DNA from: an uncultured Lachnospiraceae bacterium
Lineage (GTDB): Bacteria; Bacillota; Clostridia; Lachnospirales; Lachnospiraceae
NCBI GenBank assembly: GCA_902476645.1
Contig: CABSEG010000074.1
Span: 1-14,272, forward strand
DNA length: 14,272 nt
Direction: 5' to 3'
Below the pieces are notes generated by a model that saw nothing but the letters and a program-made list of their open reading frames with translations, did not search any database and was not told where the DNA came from. A program made the position numbers and the translations under genes. Within the stretch, counting starts at the first letter, position 1. Each line of letters begins with the position of its first letter. Below, piece after piece: positions 6,072-14,161 of this stretch.

Positions 6072-7077
6072 GGAACGCTACATGCATGGGGAGGCTGATT
6101 TTGAAGAAATCTTCTCCCTGACGGATGAATGGAATCTTACGGAAGAACCCGTACCCTTGAGAGAGTATCTGGGGCTGACGGCAGAAGAGGAGGATGTGTG
6201 GGTAACTCAAAGCGACGAGGCCCTGGAAGAGCTGATGGAAAAAGAGCGAAATGCCAAGATCCTGTTTCTGGATCTGGACGGCACGCTTCTGACGGATGAC
6301 AAGCGTCTGACTCCCGGAAACTTAGATGCCATCAACAGAGCCTTAAAGGCAGGACATTCCATTGTTATCAATACCGGCCGTCCTCTCGCCAGCGCAAAGC
6401 TGTTGGCTAAGGATTTATCCTTTGACAGACCAGGTTGTTACCTAATCGCTTTTAACGGCGGGGAGATCTATGACTGCGGCGCCAAAAAAAGCATTTACCG
6501 CAAAAGCATCCCTCTTCCCTATGTGCGCTATATTTTCGATGAGGCTAAAAAATGGGGACTGCACTGCCAGACTTACAGCAATACAGAAATCCTGGCGGAA
6601 AAGCCCTCTCCTTACCTGGAGCAATACCGAAAACAAACCAATGTGGACTACCGCATCGTAGAAAGCGTCACGGAGGAGTTGACCATTGAGCCGGTGAAAG
6701 TCATTGTTATTGACTTTGAAAATCATCAGGTTTTGGAAGATTTTCGAAGCGCTCTGGACGATTGGGCCGCAGGTAAGGTGGATCGGATTTTTACTTGCCC
6801 CCAGTATCTGGAGCACATTCCGCCGGGCGTATCCAAGGGGAACGCAATGGAAATTCTCTGCTCCCATCTGGGGATTCCCATGCGCAACACCATCGCGGCC
6901 GGAGATGAAGAAAACGATATCTCCATGCTGCAGGCCGCTGCTGTGGGCGCCGCCATGGTCAACGCGTCAGACCGGGTGAAAGCTTACGGGAATTATGTGA
7001 CAAAACGGGATAATAACCATGACGGGGTAGCGGAGATCATTGAAACCTGGATGCTTTCCGCAAACACAAAATCATAA
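6061..7077 (+). CDS. Cof-type HAD phosphatase with an N-terminal extension
   Basis: From about residue 65 this is a complete HAD hydrolase of the Cof/YidA class: FLDLDGTLL (nucleophile Asp 71, acid/base Asp 73), INTGRP with motif II Thr 105, Lys 259 in VSKGNA, and AAGDEENDISM (Asp 282, Asp 286) for Mg2+. The C2-type cap lies in between. Such enzymes dephosphorylate sugar phosphates, flavin precursors or similar small molecules in the cytoplasm; the substrate is not evident. Residues 1-64 are extra relative to usual Cof proteins (about 270 residues). They are acidic and contain DEW (about 22-24), a PLREYLGLT segment (32-40) and a Trp at 47, recalling a small module (pattern 'LHEYLGMTxEEYxxW') that I remember from short clostridial proteins. 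The start is set by AGGAGG 7 bp upstream; it overlaps the PHP gene by 11 bp, and a terminator follows. Confidence 0.88.
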   Translation: MKFRERYMHGEADFEEIFSLTDEWNLTEEPVPLREYLGLTAEEEDVWVTQSDEALEELMEKERNAKILFLDLDGTLLTDDKRLTPGNLDAINRALKAGHSIVINTGRPLASAKLLAKDLSFDRPGCYLIAFNGGEIYDCGAKKSIYRKSIPLPYVRYIFDEAKKWGLHCQTYSNTEILAEKPSPYLEQYRKQTNVDYRIVESVTEELTIEPVKVIVIDFENHQVLEDFRSALDDWAAGKVDRIFTCPQYLEHIPPGVSKGNAMEILCSHLGIPMRNTIAAGDEENDISMLQAAAVGAAMVNASDRVKAYGNYVTKRDNNHDGVAEIIETWMLSANTKS

Positions 7078-7083
7078 AGGTAA

Positions 7084-7134
7084 AAAATCCCACCGGGATC
7101 AGGAGCTTTAAGTCTGATGGTCCCGTGGGATTTT
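7084..7134. terminator. Bidirectional terminator between convergent HAD and ppk genes
   Basis: AAAATCCCACCGGGA (7084-7098) pairs with TCCCGTGGGATTTT (7121-7134), with one bulged C and a further possible TCAG/CTGA pairing inside. Plus-strand reading ends in TTTT, CTGTTCTCTC; minus-strand reading ends in a run of six T (7087-7082). It sits between the HAD stop (7077) and the ppk stop (7144), so one element probably serves both transcripts. Confidence 0.85.
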
Positions 7135-7143
7135 CTGTTCTCT

Positions 7144-9279
7144 CTATTCCATTGGCTCCGCAGGAATAAACACTCTGTGCGATGCCTCTTCCTCCGGCTG
7201 TGCCGCTCTCTCTATTGCTTCCTGGCAGAAGTATTCCTGGGCGCAGATCAGCACCTTTCCTCTTTTATCTACTTTCGTGTAGCTGCCGTCCGGCTGCAGA
7301 ATATGTGCCTTCGTATTGTCGGCCAGCAAGACTTTCAAAATGTGCATGGCCTCTTTTTTTAAGTTCTCACATTCAATGGGGAAGAGAATCTCCACCCGCT
7401 TATCCAGATTTCTGGGCATCCAGTCTGCGCTTCCCATGTATATTTCTTCCTCTCCGTTGTTGTAGAAGTAAAAGATTCTGCTGTGCTCCAGAAACTCTCC
7501 AACAATAGATCGCACATGAATGTGCTCGCTGACCCCCGGAATGCCCACCTTCAGACAACAGATTCCCCTGACAATCAGCTCAATTTCCACCCCTGCGGCG
7601 GAAGCCTCGTAAAGAGCTGCAATAATTTCCTGGTCACACAGAGAATTCATCTTTGCAATAATGTGTGCCGGCTTTCCGTCTTTGGCATTCTCGGCCTCCC
7701 TGTGAATCAGTCTCAAAAAGCGTTTTCTCAGCCAAATAGGCGCTACAATCAACTTATTCCAGCTTTTCGGTTCTGAATAGCCGGAAAGCATGTTAAAGAC
7801 TGCTGTAGCGTCTTCTCCTATCGGCTCGGAACAGGTCAGAAGGCCGCAGTCCGTATAAAGCTTTGCCGTAGAATCATTGTAATTACCGGTACCCAAGTGC
7901 ACGTATCTTCGAATTCCGTCCTCTTCTCTTCGCACCACCAGCGTAATTTTGCTGTGGGTCTTTAGACCCACCAGTCCGTAGATCACATGGCAGCCCGCCT
8001 TCTCCAGCATTTTTGCCCAAATGATATTGTTCTCCTCGTCAAATCTGGCCTTCAATTCCACCAACACGGAGACCTGCTTTCCATTTTCTGCGGCCTGAGC
8101 CAGAGCGGCGATGATGGGCGAGTTTCCGCTAACCCGGTAAAGGGTCTGCTTAATGGCCAGCACGTTGGGATCTTTTGCCGCGGTTTTTACAAAATCTACC
8201 ACCGGATCAAAGGTCATATAGGGATGATGCAAAAGAATGTCTCCCTTTCGGATCTGGGTAAAAATATCTTCGTCCGTCATCATGGCTGGCACCGGCTGCG
8301 GCTGGTATTTTGGTGTCTTATACTGGTCAAATCCCTCCATCCCATACATTTTCATAAGGAATGTTAAATCCAGCGGACCACTGATGGAAAAAATATCCGG
8401 TTCCTTAATGGAGAACTCCTTTTTCAAGATCTTCAGCAGTTTCTTATCCATAGAGTCTTCAATCTCCAGGCGGATAACCTCTCCCCACTGACGCTTCTTT
8501 AACTGCTTTTGAATCTCTTTTAACAGATCTGCCGCCTCGTCCTCATCTATGGTCAGGTCTGCGTTTCTCATGATCCGGTAGGGATGGGCGCAGACCACGT
8601 TATAATTCAAAAAGAGCTTTCCAATGTTACGCTCAATTACCTCTTCCAGCAAAATCACCCGCTTTGTCCCGTTCTTTCCGTCAGGGAGCCGGATGATCCT
8701 TGGAAGCACGGAGGGCACCTGAACCGTGGCAAACTCGGTTGTCCCATTGTCCTCCTTTTTGGAGATCAAGGCCCCGATATTTAAGGATTTATTCCGAATC
8801 AGCGGAAAGGGTCTGGAAGAATCCATAGCCATAGGAGTCAAAACGGGATACACATTCTCCTCAAAATACTGATCCACAAAAGCTTTTTGTTCCTTGTTTA
8901 ATTTCTCATGCTCCGTGATCACCTCCAGTCCCTGCTGTTTGAGAGAGGGAAGCAGGGAGCGGTTATAGGTGGAGTACTGAAGGTTTACCAGCTCGTGGGT
9001 TTCTTCCAGGATCCTGTCCAGCTGCTCCTGGGCCGTCAGTCCCGCAATGTCACGTTTCGTATAGCCGGCATGCACCATATCCTTTAAAGATGCCACGCGG
9101 ATCATGAAAAATTCATCCAGGTTGGAAGCCGTGATACTTAAAAATTTCAGCCGGTCAAAAAGGGGCAGGTTCTTGTCTCTGGCCTCGCTTAAGACCCTGT
9201 CGTTAAAGCTGATCCAGCTGGACTCCCGATTTGTATAGTATCCTGGTTTTTTAAAATCAAAAGGTTCTTTTCCTTCCAT
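7144..9279 (-). CDS. ppk1: Polyphosphate kinase 1
   Basis: The enzyme reversibly transfers the gamma-phosphate of ATP to a growing polyphosphate chain. The 711-residue length is normal for the family and all four domains are present: a helical N-terminal domain with RESSWISFN (18-26) and SNLDEFFMIRVA (52-63), the second domain with VLTPMAMD (146-153) and PFPLI, and two phospholipase D-like catalytic domains. The autophosphorylated histidine is His 442 in GLKTHSKI, and the second conserved histidine is His 599 in LEHSRIF. HLGTGNYN (461-468) and MGSADWMPRNLD (615-626) are also intact, so the enzyme should be active. The start ATG is preceded by AGGAGG at 9 bp, which lies next to the stop of the ppx-like gene 15 bp upstream. 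It is the last gene of its operon, just before a terminator. Confidence 0.97.
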   Translation of the reverse strand: MEGKEPFDFKKPGYYTNRESSWISFNDRVLSEARDKNLPLFDRLKFLSITASNLDEFFMIRVASLKDMVHAGYTKRDIAGLTAQEQLDRILEETHELVNLQYSTYNRSLLPSLKQQGLEVITEHEKLNKEQKAFVDQYFEENVYPVLTPMAMDSSRPFPLIRNKSLNIGALISKKEDNGTTEFATVQVPSVLPRIIRLPDGKNGTKRVILLEEVIERNIGKLFLNYNVVCAHPYRIMRNADLTIDEDEAADLLKEIQKQLKKRQWGEVIRLEIEDSMDKKLLKILKKEFSIKEPDIFSISGPLDLTFLMKMYGMEGFDQYKTPKYQPQPVPAMMTDEDIFTQIRKGDILLHHPYMTFDPVVDFVKTAAKDPNVLAIKQTLYRVSGNSPIIAALAQAAENGKQVSVLVELKARFDEENNIIWAKMLEKAGCHVIYGLVGLKTHSKITLVVRREEDGIRRYVHLGTGNYNDSTAKLYTDCGLLTCSEPIGEDATAVFNMLSGYSEPKSWNKLIVAPIWLRKRFLRLIHREAENAKDGKPAHIIAKMNSLCDQEIIAALYEASAAGVEIELIVRGICCLKVGIPGVSEHIHVRSIVGEFLEHSRIFYFYNNGEEEIYMGSADWMPRNLDKRVEILFPIECENLKKEAMHILKVLLADNTKAHILQPDGSYTKVDKRGKVLICAQEYFCQEAIERAAQPEEEASHRVFIPAEPME

Positions 9280-9294
9280 CTTCCCACTCCTCCT

Positions 9295-10815
9295 TTACAT
9301 TACTTTTCTCTGCCGGATCACCGGACGGATCGCGAACACTTCCTCAAAAAAGGCGGCCTTCTCCGGGAAGAAGCCCTTTTCCAGAGTAATGTCCTCATTG
9401 GTGGTCACATGAACGACTAGCTCACGGTTTTTTAGGGTCATTTTTACGTTCTTAAATTTCTGCTTGTGACTGCGGTCCATGGCGTTTGCCAGACGCAGTA
9501 TGGCCGTCAGCTTTGTGATCGTCAAATATTCCTGCTTGCCGATACTTGTATAATTGCTGATGGTCTCGTAATACTCAAACTCCTGGGTGTTAAACTTCAC
9601 CACATTTGCGATAATCTCCCTCTCCATCTGGGATAAACCTATGATCTCCGTGGCCATGATGATGCTGTAGGAACACTCACCCACGTCGGAAAGACTGATG
9701 TATTTGCCGCATCCGTGAAGAATCACCGCAATCTGAAGAAGCAGCCGGTCTCTTGGCGTCAGCCCGTGGATTCTCTTCATTTTATCAAAGATGCCCAGCG
9801 CCAGCTCTTCCAGCACTTTGATGTGATTTTTGCTGCACAGATAGCGCTTTGCCATATTTCTGGCAGAAGCGATAATATCTTCGTCAAAATTGTGAGCTGC
9901 CTTTATGATCTTATTCTGAACGGCATACTCGTATGCAATTCCGTCGCAGAGATTCAATCCTGGCATCCAGATCGTCTCAGCCCCGATCTCCTCCATAAAT
10001 CTTTTGTAAATCACCAGAGACGGCAGCAGCAGGGTTACCCCTTCCACTGCCACTTCAAATTTCTGGGCCACGTCATCCAGTGAGGAATGCATTACTTGAT
10101 CATAAAGCTGGAAAAATTCCTCTCTGGACATGGAGTTGGCTCTGGCCAGATCTGCGATGTGATCTCCCACCACAATCAGATTTTTAATTTCCTTGTCCTT
10201 AAGATACAGTTTTTTAAATCCCTTCAATTCATTGTCGATTACTTCCTGTAGCATCAGCTCCATATGGGTGGTGCTTCTCTCCAAAACGGCCAGCTTTTCC
10301 CGAAGACGCAAATTTCCCATACGCACATTCTGAGTGGTTACTAAACTGTCCTTATCAAATAAAGAAATCTGAACGCTGCCTCCTCCCACGTCGACAATGG
10401 CAGTAGGTTTTAAAATCAACCGGTTAAACTCATTTTCCTTGGAGGCGATGGATTTATAATCCATAAACCGCTGCTCCGCATTGCCCAATACCTCGATCTG
10501 AAAGCCTGTCCGATTTTCAATATAATCCAGAAGCACAATCCGATTTTTTGTCTCCCGAATAGCACTGGTGGCGCAGGCCCTATAGGCATCCACCTGATAT
10601 CCTTTCATAATCTCAGAAAAAGACTCCAGAAGCTCGCACAGAGCCTCGATCTTCTCCACGCTGACCTTGCCTTTGGAATAGGTATCCTTCCCCATCTCCA
10701 GCCTTCTTCTCACGCAATCGATTTCCCGCATTCCTTTTGCCTGGGACAGCTCAAAAATCTTCATCTCCACTTCATAAGACCCAATGTCAATTGCAGCAAA
10801 TGTTTTCATCTGCAT
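9295..10815 (-). CDS. ppx: Ppx/GppA-family exopolyphosphatase-like protein with degenerate motifs
   Basis: Residues 1-300 form the ASKHA ATPase-like fold of Ppx/GppA and residues about 310-506 the HD-like helical domain; 506 residues is usual for the long form. AAIDIGS (7-13), CATSAIRETKN (81-91), the aligned catalytic Glu 114 in GNAEQR, and VDVGGGSVQIS (141-151) are present. Several motifs depart from the textbook: DIGSNS is DIGSYE, EEAR is AEQR, the later GGT motif is GDH (217-219), and the HD site reads LHGCGKY (His 367, Gly 368). Family members remove terminal phosphate from polyphosphate or hydrolyse pppGpp. Position directly before ppk1 (15 bp gap) points to polyphosphate turnover or control of Ppk. 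Exopolyphosphatase activity is therefore likely but not assured. The start ATG follows GGGGTGAGCAA; an ATG two codons in is possible. Confidence 0.85.
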   Translation of the reverse strand: MQMKTFAAIDIGSYEVEMKIFELSQAKGMREIDCVRRRLEMGKDTYSKGKVSVEKIEALCELLESFSEIMKGYQVDAYRACATSAIRETKNRIVLLDYIENRTGFQIEVLGNAEQRFMDYKSIASKENEFNRLILKPTAIVDVGGGSVQISLFDKDSLVTTQNVRMGNLRLREKLAVLERSTTHMELMLQEVIDNELKGFKKLYLKDKEIKNLIVVGDHIADLARANSMSREEFFQLYDQVMHSSLDDVAQKFEVAVEGVTLLLPSLVIYKRFMEEIGAETIWMPGLNLCDGIAYEYAVQNKIIKAAHNFDEDIIASARNMAKRYLCSKNHIKVLEELALGIFDKMKRIHGLTPRDRLLLQIAVILHGCGKYISLSDVGECSYSIIMATEIIGLSQMEREIIANVVKFNTQEFEYYETISNYTSIGKQEYLTITKLTAILRLANAMDRSHKQKFKNVKMTLKNRELVVHVTTNEDITLEKGFFPEKAAFFEEVFAIRPVIRQRKVM

Positions 10816-10846
10816 TTGCTCACCCCTTTCCTTCTTCCATTATCCT

Positions 10847-12175
10847 TTATGCATACTCTTTTTTCCCGAGCAGGTAATCGATAAACTGCTGTGCCGTGCG
10901 CCCGGAAAGGCCTCCGTGTTGCAGCTCCCATTTATTGGCTTCTAACAATAGTTCTTCTTTTGGCATCTGAATATGATATCTGGATGCCAAAACTTCAACA
11001 ATATTCTGAAACTCCTTTTTGTCCGGTGCGCAAAAAAAGATTTTTACTCCAAACCGATACACTAAGGAGAGCTTTTCCTGAACCGTATCGGAGGCATGAA
11101 GCTGATCTCTTCTGCCCTCCTTATCGCTGAAATTTTCCTTAATCAGATGGCGTCTGTTGGAGGTGGCATAGATCAGGATATTTTCCGGTTTTTTCTCCAG
11201 TCCCCCTTCAATCACGGCCTTCAGGTACTTATACTCAATCTCAAACTCTTCAAAAGACAGATCATCCATATAGATGATAAAGCGATAATTTCTGTTTTTT
11301 ATTTGGGCAATCACATCGTTTAAATCCTGGAACTGATGCTTATAGATCTCGATAATCCGCAGGCCCTTATCATAATACTGGTTTAAAATGCCTTTGATAC
11401 TGGAAGATTTTCCTGTGCCGGCATCCCCAAAGAGAAGACAGTTATTGGCCCTTCGCCCCTCCACAAAGGCCTCTGTATTCTCAATTAGCTTCTTTTTCGC
11501 AATTTCATATCCAACCAGATCATCCAGGTGCACATGGGCAATATTGGTAATTGGCACAATCTGTACCCCCTTCTCGTCGTGGGCCACCCGGAAGGCTTTA
11601 TGAAGCCCTAACTTTCCAACGCCAAAGTCTTTATAAAACATGGCCATATCTTCCATGAATTCATCCGGCGTCTCCGCCTTTCCCAGTCTTACGCTTAAGT
11701 CGCAAATCCGGTCCCGGATCCTCCTGTTAAACATTTTACTATCTTCGTTCACATTCCGGTAAGCACCAATCTGAGAAAAACAATCTACCCCCAGGATCTG
11801 CTCCAGTTCTCCAAAGTCGAAGTCAAACAGCTCCTGAAACAAAGCAAAATCATGGCGGGCCAGCGCATTGATACTTCCCTCCACCGATCCCTTAATTTCA
11901 CAGGCTTTACTATATGCATTTTCATTGTTCACCAATAGATAGGTCAGATAAGCATGCCACAGATTTCCCCGAAACCCATAAGTCCCGGCAAGCTCCACCA
12001 GATCATGGATACAGGAATAATAAAGTCCCTGCCAGCTTGTGCAGTTCCATCTTTTGATCTCTTCTGTCTCTTTCTCCCGAAAGTGAAGCATGATCTCTTC
12101 CATCTTTGGAAGCAGAAGGTCCCCTCCAAAGTCCCGATATAGAATCATCTCCTCCGTTCTCTTTCTGTCTCTCAT
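10847..12175 (-). CDS. DUF815-family P-loop ATPase
   Basis: The 442-residue protein has a poorly conserved N-terminal half and a C-terminal AAA-like domain of the DUF815 (PF05673) family, starting near LDDLVGYE (217-224). Walker A is GDAGTGKS (250-257), Walker B IYMDDLSFEE (301-310), followed by VIEGGLE (321-327) and the sensor-like IYATSNRRH (335-343). KLSLVYRFG (368-376) would place an arginine-finger candidate. No membrane segment or signal peptide is seen. The biochemical role of the family is not established; an AAA+ remodelling role is inferred only. The gene sits 23 bp after pheA and 31 bp before ppx, inside the folate-polyphosphate run, and I know of no functional tie to those neighbours. 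The ATG has AGGAGG 7 bp upstream, and length fits family members as I recall them. Confidence 0.9.
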   Translation of the reverse strand: MRDRKRTEEMILYRDFGGDLLLPKMEEIMLHFREKETEEIKRWNCTSWQGLYYSCIHDLVELAGTYGFRGNLWHAYLTYLLVNNENAYSKACEIKGSVEGSINALARHDFALFQELFDFDFGELEQILGVDCFSQIGAYRNVNEDSKMFNRRIRDRICDLSVRLGKAETPDEFMEDMAMFYKDFGVGKLGLHKAFRVAHDEKGVQIVPITNIAHVHLDDLVGYEIAKKKLIENTEAFVEGRRANNCLLFGDAGTGKSSSIKGILNQYYDKGLRIIEIYKHQFQDLNDVIAQIKNRNYRFIIYMDDLSFEEFEIEYKYLKAVIEGGLEKKPENILIYATSNRRHLIKENFSDKEGRRDQLHASDTVQEKLSLVYRFGVKIFFCAPDKKEFQNIVEVLASRYHIQMPKEELLLEANKWELQHGGLSGRTAQQFIDYLLGKKEYA

Positions 12176-12198
12176 CTTCTCTCCTCCTCTGACCTTCC

Positions 12199-13347
12199 CT
12201 AATCTGGCATATGGCTTGGATAATTTCCTAAAATTTTCATATTTTTTGCTTCCTCGCGGATTCCCCTGAGGGCGTTCTTAACTGCTCCGTCGTTCAAATT
12301 CCCCTCAAAATCCACGAAAAACCGGTATTCCCAATTGCGCCCGGTCATGGGCCTGGACTCAATATTCGTCATGTTTAGATTGTTATAAATAAAATGGGAA
12401 AGCATGTTATAAAGTGAACCGCTTCTGTGGGGCAGTTCGAAACAAATGCTGATCTTGTTGGCATCCTTCTGGAAGATACGCTGATTAGTCACAATGATAA
12501 ACCGCGTGGAATTCGCTTCATTTGTATAGATTTTGTCTTTCAGGATTTCCAGCCCAAAATATTCTCCCGCAAAGGCGCTGGCGATGGCCACCTGAGACGG
12601 ATCCTGATCCTTTGCCACCTTTCTGGCTGCAACAGCCGTATTTTCCAGAGGAATTTGCTTCCAGTCTCTGTGCTCCTCTAAGAATGACCGGCACTGTGCC
12701 AGTCCCTGAGCATGGGAATACACCCGCTCTACCTGTTCCAGTCTGGTTCCGGGCAGGCCCAGCAGCTTATGTTCGCAGCGAATGACCTGCTCCCCCACGA
12801 TGTAGTTCTCAAACTCTACCAGGAGGTCATACATATCGTTGACACTGCCAGCTGTGGAATTTTCGATGGGAAGGACCGCAAAGTCCGCGGATCCCTCTGC
12901 AATGGCCTCCATGGCATCTCTCCACTGGGCCACATGGAAAGAGTGAATTTGTTTTCCAAAATACTGCTTCATGGCCGCCTGGCTATAGGCCCCTTCCACC
13001 CCCTGAAATACCACCCGCACATGCTCTCTCTCCACCTGATCCACCTGGATAAAGGGCAATCTGCCCACTACACCGTTTTTTGCCAATAGCTGATACTGCA
13101 ATTTACGGCTCATGGCCATGATTTGAGAAAACAGCTCTGCGATTCCATGACTGTTAAAATCGCTGTGGGCCATGTTCTTTACAGCCTGAATTTTGGCCGC
13201 CTCCCGCTCCCGGTCAAACACTTTTTTTCCAGTTTGAATTTTGTACTCTGCCACTTGAGAACAGATCTCCATCCGCTCTTCAAACAGCCGGACCATTTCC
13301 TGATCAATTTGATCAATCTTATCTCGTAACTCCTTTAATTCAACCAT
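12199..13347 (-). CDS. pheA: Bifunctional chorismate mutase / prephenate dehydratase
   Basis: It converts chorismate to prephenate and then to phenylpyruvate for phenylalanine synthesis. Residues 1-90 are an AroQ-type chorismate mutase (LRDKIDQID at 7-15, VAEYK at 32-36, DREREA at 45-50). Residues about 110-288 are the dehydratase, with QGVEGAYS (115-122), PIENSTAGSV (160-169) and the catalytic NSTRF (279-283). Residues about 298-372 are an ACT domain with the GSLY (310-313) and ESRP (330-333) motifs that bind phenylalanine, so feedback inhibition is expected. Length (382) matches E. coli-like P-proteins. It overlaps the upstream folB-folK by 8 bp, and GAGGAG lies 6-7 bp before its ATG; no room exists for its own attenuator or T-box, so transcriptional control must act on the whole operon. 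Chorismate also feeds p-aminobenzoate for folate, a possible reason for the linkage. Confidence 0.96.
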   Translation of the reverse strand: MVELKELRDKIDQIDQEMVRLFEERMEICSQVAEYKIQTGKKVFDREREAAKIQAVKNMAHSDFNSHGIAELFSQIMAMSRKLQYQLLAKNGVVGRLPFIQVDQVEREHVRVVFQGVEGAYSQAAMKQYFGKQIHSFHVAQWRDAMEAIAEGSADFAVLPIENSTAGSVNDMYDLLVEFENYIVGEQVIRCEHKLLGLPGTRLEQVERVYSHAQGLAQCRSFLEEHRDWKQIPLENTAVAARKVAKDQDPSQVAIASAFAGEYFGLEILKDKIYTNEANSTRFIIVTNQRIFQKDANKISICFELPHRSGSLYNMLSHFIYNNLNMTNIESRPMTGRNWEYRFFVDFEGNLNDGAVKNALRGIREEAKNMKILGNYPSHMPD

Positions 13348-14161
13348 TGATCTCTCCTCTCAGTTCCTCCACGGTCTTTAACAAAAGCGGATGCCGCTTA
13401 TAGGGCGCAATCTGAGACAGGGGTGTGAGAACGAAATCACGCTTGTGCATCTCCACATGGGGAATATGCAGATCCTCCTCATCCAATACCAGATTATCAT
13501 AAAAAATAATATCAATGTCCAGGGTACGGGGTCCCCAACGAACCACCCGCTCTCTCCCGGAATTTGCCTCAATTTTATGAATCTGCTCTAAAAGCTCCCT
13601 GGGTGTAAGAAGCGTACGTATCTGAAGCGCCCCGTTTAGAAACTCATCCTGCTCCACACCCCCGTAGGGCTCTGTCACCAGATAATCGGAAATTTTCTCC
13701 ACCTGACACCCCGGCAATTCTTTTAGCTCTGCAACGGCCCGGTCCAGATAAGCGCTTTTATCCCCCATATTAGACCCAATGGACAACCAGGCCCTATGCC
13801 ACCCTCTCTCAATTTCCACGGACACCGTATCCAATGGAAGTCCCACCGGAGCCCAGGGTTTCTTAAGTTCCAGGTGTATACGCTCCAGTCTTGGTACCTG
13901 CATAAGCAGTTCTTTTGCCAGACCTTCCACAACGGCCTCTAACAGTTTAAAGGTGTGCCCTTCCATATAAGATTTGATCATATGGCTTACTTCCCCATAG
14001 TGAATAGATTCGGACAGCTCATCCGTCTGCCCTGCCCTTCTCACATCTGTATAGAGGGTGGCGGAGATTAGAAATTTCTGTCCCAGTTTGTTTTCCTCCG
14101 GGAAAACTCCGTGATGGCAATATAGCTCCAGATCTTTGATATGTATCTTATCCATCTTCAC
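13340..14161 (-). CDS. folK: Fused dihydroneopterin aldolase and HPPK (FolB-FolK)
   Basis: One protein carries two successive steps of pterin synthesis. Residues 1-119 are dihydroneopterin aldolase: CHHGVFPEEN (15-24; catalytic Glu 22 expected), KLLEAVVEGLA (72-82) and LELKKPWAP (97-105; Lys 100 in the catalytic position). Residues 122-273 are 6-hydroxymethyl-7,8-dihydropterin pyrophosphokinase: LSIGSNMGD (126-134), VTEPYGG (162-168), and the signature RWGPRTLDIDI (208-218) with Mg2+ ligands Asp 215 and Asp 217. The fusion is common in Clostridia. The product feeds FolP, encoded just upstream. The GTG start overlaps the folP stop in a GTGA arrangement (4 bp), typical of coupled translation; AAGGGGG is 5 bp away. 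An ATG two codons later (14155) is an alternative and gives the family-like MDKI start. The end overlaps pheA by 8 bp. Confidence 0.95.
   Translation of the reverse strand: MKMDKIHIKDLELYCHHGVFPEENKLGQKFLISATLYTDVRRAGQTDELSESIHYGEVSHMIKSYMEGHTFKLLEAVVEGLAKELLMQVPRLERIHLELKKPWAPVGLPLDTVSVEIERGWHRAWLSIGSNMGDKSAYLDRAVAELKELPGCQVEKISDYLVTEPYGGVEQDEFLNGALQIRTLLTPRELLEQIHKIEANSGRERVVRWGPRTLDIDIIFYDNLVLDEEDLHIPHVEMHKRDFVLTPLSQIAPYKRHPLLLKTVEELRGEING

Noticed and set aside
6442..6867. 141-codon minus-strand open frame
   Set aside because: It is antisense to the HAD phosphatase core, which carries all catalytic motifs. There is no ribosome binding site and no recognisable domain.
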